64,000 bases of DNA, taken from contig OY727101.1 in the NCBI GenBank assembly GCA_963402885.1, positions 20,064,417-20,128,416 of the forward strand, in the 5' to 3' direction. Source of the stretch: Antedon bifida. Lineage: Eukaryota; Echinodermata; Crinoidea; Comatulida; Antedonidae. The notes under the pieces are model-generated. The model searched no databases. It was not told the DNA's origin and was given only the letters and a program-made list of their open reading frames with translations. Positions 48,575 through 58,900 of the stretch are shown in pieces. The position numbers and the translations under genes are program-made. Every line of letters starts with the position of its first letter. Positions within the stretch are counted from its first letter, which is position 1.

Positions 48575-50446
48575 CTATGTTATTAGGTGTTTACATACAT
48601 TTTGTTTTATATGTTCATTGCACAAAACAGGCGTAGAATACGGGAAACACTGGGTTAGTGCCTTCGTCAGGTCTGGATCCTGATTGCTTCCAATTTTAAA
48701 ATCCAAACTCTGTATATCTTCTTGATCTTCCATTAATATTCCGCTGAGATGGGAAAACAAAGTGTGGAAAGTTGCATAGTCAAAATCCCAATGCAAAAAC
48801 ATAGGTCCCAATACTAAACTATGTTCACCAGATGCAGAAGTGTAATTCTTATACACAGTAGCTGTTACGTAACTTGGCCCAATATCAAATGGCCTATCGA
48901 CCACTACAATGTCAAATCCATAATCTGTTTTTACGCTAAATTTCTGCTTAAAATTAACCAACTGTGTGTCACTGTGTAGTATTACAATTGGATGTTTCCT
49001 TTTTCTCTGAATGATTCCTTGCACTAATTCTTCATTTTCAAGCATTAACAAAACCTTCATTGGAACTACTTTATTCTTCCGCACCACGTTATATTCTTTT
49101 ATAATATTGTAAACTTGTGGGAAATTTCTTGGTGTAGCTATTTCATTCTGTTCAGCCATACCTTGGTAACTTTGTATTGGTGTTTGCATGCCATTCTGTT
49201 CTGCCATACTTTGGTAACTTCGTTTTGGTGTTTCAATCTGTTCTGCCATACATTGATAACTTCGGTTTGGTGTTTCAATTTCATTGTGTTCCACTACATC
49301 TTGATAACTTCGTGTTGGTGTTTCAATTTCATTCTGTTCTGCCATACATTGATAACTTCGTGTTGGTGTATCAATTTCATTGTGTTCTGCCATACCTTGG
49401 TAACTTCGTTTTGGTGTTTCAATTTCATTGTGTTCCACTACATCTTGATAACTTCGTTTTGGTGTTTCAATTTCATTCTGTTCCACTACATCTTGATAAC
49501 TTCGTTTTGGTGTTTCAATTTCATTCTGTTCCACTACATCTTGATAACTTCGTGTTGGTGTTTCAATTTCATTCTGTTCTGCCATACCTTGATAACTTCG
49601 TTTTAGTGTTTCAATTTCATTGTGTTCCACTACATCTTGATAACTTCGTTTTAGTGTATCAATTTCATTGTGTTCCACTACATCTTGATAACTTCGTTTT
49701 GGTGTTTCAATTTCATTCTGTTCCACTACATCTTGATAACTTCGTTTTGGTGCTTTACTTACTACGATTTGATTGTTTTGTTCGGATTGTACGAATGATA
49801 TACCTATATCTTGATCAATGTGTTCCAGTGTTTCAATTTCTACCGTTTCTAAACTTTTTGGTTGTTTTGTTTCTACGTTTTTTGAATTACCATGAGCAAC
49901 GCGGTTATTACTATAGAATCCGCGATATTCAATGAGGGCTACATCTGTTAGTTTGTTGTTTTCGTACAACGTTGTTACACGTTTTCTGTAGTTCGTATCA
50001 GGAGCTTTGAGATGTGTGTAGTATCTTCTCATTTTGATAACTTTCCCTGGTTGCGGTACTAAAGGATGCCACAAAGACACTTTCTTTATTCTGCTTTCAA
50101 TACAATAAAGATTGTCCTTCAAATAAACAGAACTTAGTTTGCCATTTGAGTTCACAATGAAATAATTTGTAACTGCTTTTTCCTTTTTAGAGTCCCAAAC
50201 TCCACAGTCATCTGGGAAAAATTGTCGTTGACAGCAGTGTTTCTTTCCTGCATTGCGTGTGTTATCTACAAGATAAACACTGTTCTTGGGACCACATGGG
50301 ATATGTTGATGAATGAACAAGTCTTTTGATGTTAAATGTTTATACGTTTCTGTAACGGGCAAAAATGATCCTGTCGTGTGTATCTTTGATAAACAAGACA
50401 TGGATGTCATCACTTCCGACTGTTGTTCTCCCGATAGCAACACCAT
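48575..50446 (-). CDS. MULE-transposase-derived gene with 13 x 16-residue repeats
   Basis: Single long uninterrupted frame of 623 residues from the ATG at 50446. Residues ~40-190 resemble the N-terminal domain found in invertebrate MULE-related proteins (VYLVDNT, FFPDDCGVW, YYTHLKA). Residues ~230-437 are 13 tandem copies of ETPKRSYQDVVEQNEI with variants. The C-terminal ~180 residues match the first part of a MULE transposase core (VVVDRPFDIGPSYVTATVY, LGPMFLHWDFDYATF, LCNEHIKQNV). The GTDGE-type segment of active elements reads GSNQDPDLTKAL here. The frame stops just after CNEHIKQN, before the third catalytic residue and any zinc finger, so transposition activity is unlikely. A splice acceptor (TTTGCAG) abuts the ATG. 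A possible 5' exon ending ATGTAC with donor GTAAGT lies at 51485-51490. It is convergent with XPO5. The gene could be domesticated or a recent partial copy. Confidence 0.75.
   Translation of the reverse strand: MVLLSGEQQSEVMTSMSCLSKIHTTGSFLPVTETYKHLTSKDLFIHQHIPCGPKNSVYLVDNTRNAGKKHCCQRQFFPDDCGVWDSKKEKAVTNYFIVNSNGKLSSVYLKDNLYCIESRIKKVSLWHPLVPQPGKVIKMRRYYTHLKAPDTNYRKRVTTLYENNKLTDVALIEYRGFYSNNRVAHGNSKNVETKQPKSLETVEIETLEHIDQDIGISFVQSEQNNQIVVSKAPKRSYQDVVEQNEIETPKRSYQDVVEHNEIDTLKRSYQDVVEHNEIETLKRSYQGMAEQNEIETPTRSYQDVVEQNEIETPKRSYQDVVEQNEIETPKRSYQDVVEHNEIETPKRSYQGMAEHNEIDTPTRSYQCMAEQNEIETPTRSYQDVVEHNEIETPNRSYQCMAEQIETPKRSYQSMAEQNGMQTPIQSYQGMAEQNEIATPRNFPQVYNIIKEYNVVRKNKVVPMKVLLMLENEELVQGIIQRKRKHPIVILHSDTQLVNFKQKFSVKTDYGFDIVVVDRPFDIGPSYVTATVYKNYTSASGEHSLVLGPMFLHWDFDYATFHTLFSHLSGILMEDQEDIQSLDFKIGSNQDPDLTKALTQCFPYSTPVLCNEHIKQNVCKHLIT
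49138..49755 (-). repeat. 48-bp coding minisatellite, 13 units
   Basis: The unit codes for E-T-P-K-R-S-Y-Q-D-V-V-E-Q-N-E-I. Position variants alternate between DVVE and GMAE/CMAE, and between Q and H before NEI. One unit lacks two codons. No unit breaks the frame. A long frame on the opposite strand over the same stretch is a mirror of the repeat. Confidence 0.95.
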
Positions 50447-51842
50447 CTGCAAATAAAAATATCAAATTTCTGTATGGTGGAAAAACAAAAAAGTTAATTA
50501 TGTGCTAATAATATTGCCACAATAGTTAAAAGTTCAGAAATCAGTAATGGTAAAAGAATGAAATCAGTAATGGTAAAAGAATGGTCCATACTTTGCAAGG
50601 AACAGTTATAGATGGAAAGCTACCCCCTGGAAAATTACCACCCAAACAACTACTCCCCTTGGACAACTAGCCAATGAAATATTTCCAATAATCCAGGAGG
50701 TGGTAAACACTATAGAAAAGTGTGCAAGTTTCGTGTATAATACCTTAGGAAGTGGTGTTTGGTGGCTGTCAAGAGACTGCCACGCCATTTGGGAATCATG
50801 TTTTGGATCATTCATATTTGTTTTGCTGACTGCCATTACATCCTTGTCCTCTACGAAAATTAACAAATTCTCTACAGCAATATTATTTAGCCAAAGTCCA
50901 CATCACTGAGATGTCAATCTATTAAATTAACAAATAACAGTAAGGTTACTAAACATAATGAAATAAACTTTCCCACTCTTGCTCATATGATTTAATCATA
51001 AAAGAGGTATTGTCTGAGACCTGGCCTACCAATTAAATTTTCTCCTGGATTGCTAATAGCTGCATTGCATAGTAATAACAGCATTAACAACAAGATTAAA
51101 AATGATGTAAAACACTTTCGTAGGTTAGAGACAGTTTAATATTCGTAATAGAGAAAAACATTTTGGCACACATGGCGTGTCATACCTGTACTTGAATTGA
51201 AAATATTTTGCTGACCTCTTTAGAAATGAAATTTGTTTATAATTCAGATGTATTTAATTATGAAATGGATAACCCGGGCATTTGGCAGGAGTGGTTCATA
51301 CCAATATGGGTTCTTATACTGATTAGTGTTACTAAGTTAGTCCTTTTAAAACTATTATTATTCCCTAATTAAACTAGGCCTAGAATCATAATGGAAGACG
51401 TAGGCTACGTAGCCTAGGTCTAAAGCTAAAGAATATCATTTTACAATATAAAAGAATAAATATTATATACGGTACAGCACTTACGTACATAAAAAGTCCG
51501 TTTTCTTCAGTATCACGAAAATGAACAGAGTGAAGGCTACATGGATAATTCGAAACCAATTAAGCAAAAAAATTACGCCAATAATGAAGACAATGAAACA
51601 GTGTACAGACAATGTACAGCGATACAATGAACACAATGAACGATTTCCGATGTCGACACAATGGTCACATTTGTATGGAGCGCCAAGTGTGCCATCGTGG
51701 TGTGTTTTAATAGTTATTTATGACGACTCAGGTTTTTTCATTTAATAATTTTACAATAATGGAATTATTTTAAAATAAAGAAGACAAAAGATTATTTATA
51801 ATGAATGACGTCGGTGATGAAAATGAAAATTCCATAAAGCCA

Positions 51843-51925
51843 TTGTATTTATGGTCTAATGGTTAACCGTTTGCATATCAAGCAGAAGGTTCCGGATTCG
51901 AATCTCACCGGTTTGGGCGGCTTTT
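51843..51925 (+). repeat. tRNA-like SINE
   Basis: TGGTCTAATGGTTAACCG fits an A box and GGATTCGAATCTCACC a B box, about 35 bases apart. An acceptor stem is not apparent, so it is read as a SINE rather than a tRNA gene. Confidence 0.5.
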
Positions 51926-52019
51926 TCTCATTCTCAGATAATTATTTCCTATTTATCGCTATTAACGCCCAATAACCTTTGTGGATAATTGTGAACGCTA
52001 CCCTCCAAAGAAAGTACCG

Positions 52020-52050
<31 letters not shown>
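52020..52050. repeat. (TAC)n microsatellite
   Basis: About ten perfect TAC triplets. Confidence 0.95.
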
Positions 52051-52051
<1 letters not shown>

Positions 52052-52962
52052 TACAACATTTTATTTTCCAATTATAGGCACACAGTAAGTACAGACTTAA
52101 ATATATATACGAATTGATATTTATATTTATGAAAAAAGAGTGATTACTATTTACAATTAGTCATGATAGTGTTCCACTATTTTATTCTGCCTACTAGTTA
52201 GTTTTCTGTCACCATTGTGTTGTCTTCACTTCAGTAAGCTCATTTGCATTTTGCCAGCCCATGTGTATCTTACTGTAGGAATAAATACTGGCTATAGCTG
52301 TGAAAACACTCCTTAGAAGAGACCTGTTTACCTATATTCAAGAACATACTGATAAATTTGGTAAGCGTGTTTTCTTCCTCTATAATTAATGTTTCTGTTA
52401 TAAGCTTTAGAGTGGTGTGTTTTGGGTAGGCTAATTTTAATTTTAAACATTATTATGCTGTGTAGACTATGCGTTTCTTTCTCCATAGAATTTCGTCAAA
52501 TTGGTTGAGTGTAATTCTAGTTGGCCCGGGCGCGCCAACCATAGAAACTTGACTATCATCGTTATAAACTTCTTTCGTTGATTATTCTGTTTACAAATTA
52601 ATGGACCATTACAAAAAAAGACTAAGTTATAGTTAATAGTATTTTATTCAATAGGGCCTATTCCCTATTCATAAAGGTGCTTAGACGTGCCTACATTTTT
52701 AATGTTCCAGGAATTATACGCCTATAAACTCGTTTTATGCTGTCATTAACACGAGTATTTCATTTTTTTTAGATAAAATAAATACAACCTTCAGTATTGT
52801 TACGTGTACTGTGCTTGCTGAGTTTTTACTCTTATACAAAAAACAATTATAAAAGTGCATGTCAAAGGTCAAATGACCAACAGGTTCTGAGTATAGTGTC
52901 ATTTCTATGAAAACCAGAATTTGAATGAAGTGCGATTGAGTTGGTAGCATTCCAATGATGAG

Positions 52963-55900
52963 CTACATGTTCATTGTTGATTTGTCATCAATAGTACTAT
53001 ACATGTTCTCTATATATGTTTGTTCTTGCATTGTTTTTTCATTGTGTTGACATTTCTGTTTCTTCTTGTACACCTGTAAAATTAAATGAAGGGACAATCA
53101 GATAATGTTTTTCTTTTAAATGTAATATCGTATAGAGAAAAGCGAACAATTGCTGTTATCTTCCGGTATTTTTTTTTAAATTTTTATTTTATTAATTTGA
53201 TTTTGTATTATGCTTATTATTAATAAGTGTTATATTAGTTATATTAGGTCACAGTATTAGGACTTTGACGTCATCACCACAAGACGTTCTTCAGTAGTAA
53301 GTAAGTAATCTTCAGTAATCTTCAGAAGTCTCTCCAATTTCATTTTTACAAGCTAGGACCTACTAGGAAAATCCCCATATTATAGACGTCTCGCAGTAAT
53401 CCATCAACAAAATAAAAATCTGGTCATTCTGCAATTAATATCAACTTACCAGAACTAATAGAAAGATGATTAAAGCTATTAAGACGCCGATGACAGCGCA
53501 TACAACACCGACGGTTACTGACTGGTCATCTGTTGATATGTTTTGTTGGTCTTTATACTGTGTTCTGAACGTAATGGAATCCCGGTAGGCTACCAACTGT
53601 GAACCTTCGAATTCGAACTGGAAATTCCCTTCATTTACCTATAAACATAACGTTAAATAAGTTAAAATAACATATTTTTTTATAAAGTAATATTTTATCC
53701 TCGCTACTCATCGTAATTATTTTTCTTCTGTTATTTTTTGGGAAGAAATGAAAACACATTTTTTGAATATGAACATTGTTTCATTACTACGTTTCAAATG
53801 CGTTTCAATTCTTGAACGCCGCAGAAATATCTAGTTAAAGCTTGGTTGACACTAGGACGACGTAACGCAAGGACGTAAGCCGCAACGCAAGCGAATTACA
53901 TGAAGCTTGGTTCCCACTAGAACGTAACGCAAGGACGTAAACGCAACGCAAGCGTTTTAACCAATGACAAGCGAAGTTATAGACAGTTAGCAATCACAAG
54001 CGAATAAGTCATCGCTTGTGATTGGTCAATTCACTTGCGTTGCGTTACGTCTTTGTGTTGCGTCGCTAGTGGGAACCACGCTTTAAGCTTGGTTCTCACT
54101 GTGACGCAACGCAAGGACGTAGATGCAAACGAGTTGACCAATGACAATCGCTTGTGATTGGTCAAATCCTTTACGTACGTCGTTGTACTACGTCTCTAGT
54201 GGGAACCAAGCACCTACCTGTTCTTCCATAAATACGACAAGATCTGTTACTGATAGAGTTTCAGATTCATCTTCAATTAATTGGAAATCCACTTTGATGC
54301 TTCCTCGAGTTATCTATTATCCAAGATAAAATGTTGTAAAATGTAATAGGCCTATAACCGTATTTTATCTAACCTGAACACTTCTTACGTATGTGCATGT
54401 TCTATTTAGATTCAGTTTTGTAAACTATGCATCAAACAGTCACTAATAAAGTATAGGAGGTGACAAAATATTTAAAAGTACAACACCTACATTTCTGGAA
54501 ATTACTCTTAATGTTAAAAACGAAGCATGGTCAATATTAAGCAGACATCGAATGTTTCTCATCTCGTTATTTCCGTTGTTTTGTTATCTTTTTAAGATTT
54601 AACGCTTTTGTGACAATACGGTAATTGTTTACACCTACCATGATGTTCTTTACATTTCTAGCATCAACCCCATACTCAGAATTCATAAATAAAGCAAATT
54701 CTCTGAGAATAAGAAAATATTTATTCGTTCGTTCATTCATTCATATAATAGTGGTAATAATTTTGTAATAAGTAATTCAATATTTCAACTACTGTTTTAA
54801 CTTTGTAACATTTTATATACAATTCTATTTTTGTGGTTGCCTTTTTACCTACAATAAGTTCAAACTCGTTATGACTTAGGAATGTTTGTTTCTTTATATA
54901 TACCAGGATATTTTTTTTTAATGTAAAAGAAAACCTATTCCGAAAGAAATCTGAAAACAAATACCACACTCACCTTTGAAACAACTGTGTTTTGTTGACA
55001 ACAATTGAGTAATCATTTTCAAATCTTAAAGCCACGTCAATTCCCCTAGATTAATCAAAGAAGTTTAAAGATTAATTGTAGGTGATTTGTTAGTCCATCG
55101 CTGCTTTCAATCAGTTTTTTTACGGATTCTAAAATACTGAGTTGATGAGTTGTGTATGGATAAAAAGGATTCATATTTTATGCCCTTAATTAGACACTGG
55201 AGAAAATAATACAGGTCTAAGCGTTCATGGGAATGATAATCTCAACCGAATTCAGAATTTCGTTCAGTTTTCTATCATTGGCTCAAATTGACTTAGCCCG
55301 GAGATGGATTAATGTATTGACCTTCCGATGTCCAAATATGGCCAAATAGTAAAATAATTGTCTACCTGTCATATACACATAAGTATCAGATAATGCTACT
55401 TACTTTACCCGCATGTTTTCTGAAAAGTAAAAAGAATAAATTTATTGTAAATGGTGATGTAACACGTATTATTATTAATAACAGAAAACCAAAGTAATTA
55501 TAATCATTGTACTGTATATTTTAGAAAATGATATCAAATATATCGGTTGTTGTTACTCACGGCATTGTGGTTTTCTATCAATCGTTCCAATATCACCTTC
55601 GATTTTGGTTCCTAATTCATCAACACACCAACATTCGTTTAACAGATAATCGCACTGAACTGCCGAGTATCTGCCGTCTTCGTCGCAGTCTGGAACTGCA
55701 ATGTCTTCAGCTCTAGACATTTTTCGATATTCTCCTCGTTGTCTTTCAAACATACATCGACTCGGAACTGCGTGTAAAGGAAGTTAGAATATTATTGCCA
55801 TCTTGTAAGGAAAGAAACATAACAGAGGGAGATTTCGGAAGGGAAAATTGAAATATAAGAATGGACTGGACATGAATGCGTTATGAGAAATGCGTGAGGT

Positions 55901-58900
55901 TGGGGCAACAGAGGAAAGAATGGAAATTCATAAAAGCCAATCTGATTCGAGCGGGTAACAAGTACTGTAATGGGACTATCAACAAATACTATATTTTTAA
56001 AACTATTTAAAGTTGCTAAGTGATCTCTTCCATTTGCAATCTATTTGTATATATAATAATACTTTGCACATTGTGTAAAAGTAGAGAAACTTGAAATAGT
56101 TTTCACCACCAAACCACAACATTGAGACGTGCGGAATTCGCTCCCTAAAACACTGTCTACACTATCAAACTAGTTTGACAAAAAAGTGTGACATGACATC
56201 ATCATGTCCATATATGGGCACATCACACCTTTTTGTCACATACAGTTTGATGACAAGACAAGACAAGTGTAGACAAGAGCTTTGATATTATAATAATTCA
56301 CTATCTGTTTATAATAAGAAGATTTCATAACCAGACAGAGCTTTAGAGTGCATTAATGAAACTATTTTACCTTGATTGCAATCAACATTTTCTCCGTCAT
56401 TGTTAACAAACTTCACTTTACACTGGCCGCAGATGTTGATAACACAATGTGCGTATTGGTTCCAACGACAGTACTCCGTAGCACATAAGTCTTGGGTGCA
56501 TATTTGGGCAGGTTGGCCTGGAGGGCATACTATTTCCTCTTCAACTGCTGCTTTTTGTGGTTCTGTGAGAGTAATTATTATTTTGTTTAAAATCAGTGAT
56601 TTGCAACATTTATTGTTCTTCAATAAGTATTGGATTTCTTTTATTAAATAATAATTCGGATTAGTTCGTGCTGTAATTTAACAAGATGCAAAGTACACTA
56701 TATTATAGACAAAGAATAGCGCGTACACACATTTCTTTTCTGCGCGTATTGACTGTGGCAATTGTTTGTATTAGGATTTCAATATATTGTTGTCCTACAG
56801 TTTCACCGTCATTATCTGGTAGACACTGTGTTTCGTACAAACATGAGCGATGTTTGACAGCACTAATGTTCGATCATTACACTATTACTTACAATGCAAA
56901 TTAACTTATAAATTGATTGTGATTTAGGCCTGTATAAGTCTGTATAATCATGCCTTAGAGTGTGGCCAACCTTTAATACTTATTACTGTGCATAGACTAA
57001 ACTAAAGAGCAACAATAATAACATGAATGAAAATGTATATATCTAAGGAAATTTGGTAGAAAAGAACAATCGTTTCTCAAGAAATAATACTTTATTGTGT
57101 TATTGTAGACTATATAATAGAAATAAAATGAAATATATAGGAGACAATACAGTATTAAGTGAGTGTTAAAAGAATACTCGCGAATATCATGTTAAAATGT
57201 CAGCTTGGTCAAATCAGTCAAGCTGTTTATATTATTAATAATAGATGAGTAAGAGTAGTTGTTGTCCAATAGCATAAACGAGCAGTTTATCAAGCGTCAT
57301 GGAGCATGCGTGCTCCTACCTCGTTTACCAACCCTATGACTACCGGTTTCACCTTGGCAAGAGATGTTCTCAGATGGCTTCGTACACGTTCTCCATATCG
57401 GTCTGCAACCATCACACGGATCCATCACACAGAAGACGTCGTCTTCATTAGACTGGCACATCTCACCAGAACAACGGTTCACTGAGCATACGTCTGGGGT
57501 ACTTCCGTCGTCGCATAACTTGTCTGTTATTACTAAGCAAAATTGAAAATAATGATATTAACCAAACTGAAGGAGGAAAACTTCGTATCATCTACTGGCC
57601 CTGTACTGTATTTAGATATTGTAGGCCTGAAAATTCATCCAAATTCTTAGTAATGTAACATAGATGTTAATTTTCTCGAGTAAAATATATATACGATAAT
57701 CTATAAGTAGGCTTAAGTTTACTACAAAATAACTTTAGTTATAGTTATTTTTAGTCGCGTGGACGCGACTCTATAGTTCACTATGTCGGTCTTTCGGTCT
57801 GTCTGTCGGTCCAGTATCACAATGCGTTTTAGCACGCGACTTATGGCTGTTGGCCTTGTTAGTATTACCACTGGGTCATTTAAGATTCCTAGAGCCTTAT
57901 TAGAAAGATAAACATAATTTGTCCTACTTGTTTCAGCATTGATTTCACCATTTTGGTCACATCTAAGCTCAGAAGCATCCATTCCAATCACCAACGTATT
58001 CACCAACATGCTTCCATCTGCATCAACACACCAACACCAATCAACATCTGTACGACACTGCTTCCACTCGAATTGTCCGTCAGTAGTACAAAGAGGAACG
58101 TGTGGAACCAGTAATGGTATGTGGCGATCTGAAAGTTTAAACAGGTTATTGCTTTATGGTCTATCTTTGCTTGTTTACGTGTATAAATGTGTATCTCTAT
58201 TGGGATCCATTACATGAGATATAGTATAAAGGAAACACACTGACAAATGGAAATTGCTATGGGCTACAAAGCAGAAACCTAAAGCAAAACAATATGTACA
58301 ACAATAAAAAAACAATTCTCAGCAATTTTAATGCAATAAGAGTTAAGATACATTATCTTCAATTATTTAAAGAAATTCAAGAATACATTTGGTAAAAAGT
58401 TAAAAAGAGAATTGTTTGCATTTTTTATTGTTACTTTTCTTTCTTTTTTTATATGAAGTTAAAAGATACAAGATAGTATCACCGATTTACTCACTGTTCT
58501 CTTTTGTTGCTCTTCTCCGTCTTCCATCGGATCCTGGAACCCCCGGTGTTCCCGGTTGCCCCGGTTTGCCTGGTTGCCCAGGACTCCCAGGAATGCCATC
58601 GCTTCCTGGTTGTCTCGTTCCATAGGGTCTCTCAGGTCCAGTAGGACCTGGTGGCACATAACTACCATCACCACCATTACCACCATGTCCGCCATTCCCA
58701 CCGTTACCGCCATTCCCACCGTTACCGCCATTTCCGCCGTTACCGCCATTTCCACCGTTTCCGCCGTTACCGCCATTTCCACCGTTGCCTCCATTACCGC
58801 CACGTCCGTCGTCTTCATTACCTTCTGTCGGAGTAATATCATCATCTACAGTTCATAAATAATTTAAAACAAATTCTTTTAATTAGGAACATGAAAATCA

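Larger units (their letters stand above)
50447..52962. other. Intergenic between the MULE-derived gene and the membrane mosaic gene
   Basis: Contains a possible 5' exon end for the MULE-derived gene (51485-51490), a block related to the MED17 intron 10 repeat (50620-50680), a tRNA-like SINE (51843-51925), a (TAC)n microsatellite (52020-52050) and the 3' UTR of the mosaic gene at the right. No further gene was recognised. Confidence 0.55.

Noticed and set aside
49115-49935. Two long open frames on the plus strand (163 and 252 codons) rich in Phe, Trp and Leu
   Set aside because: They mirror the 48-bp repeat of the minus-strand MULE-derived gene. A repeat whose length is a multiple of three stays open in several frames, and the translation has no protein-like character outside the repeat.
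51843-51925. Possible functional tRNA gene
   Set aside because: The A and B boxes are present, but no paired acceptor or anticodon stem could be drawn, so a tRNA-derived SINE fits better.
53837-54211. CRISPR-like or regulatory array because of repeated CAACGCAAGGACGT words
   Set aside because: The words sit in inverted pairs bounded by matching terminal repeats in a eukaryotic intron, which fits nested MITEs.
57722-58009. Extension of the thyroglobulin exon past 57949 as a 95-codon frame
   Set aside because: The part after the GTGAAA donor runs into a repeat-like block with no cysteine pattern. The next module exon (57353-57532) continues in the phase left by that donor.
58459-58858. Frames reading Met/Val/Thr-rich or His/Tyr/Arg-rich repeats over the glycine-rich exon
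   Set aside because: Only the minus-strand frame giving Gly-Gly-Asn and collagen-like triplets has splice sites in the right phase and joins to neighbouring domains. The others are shadows.
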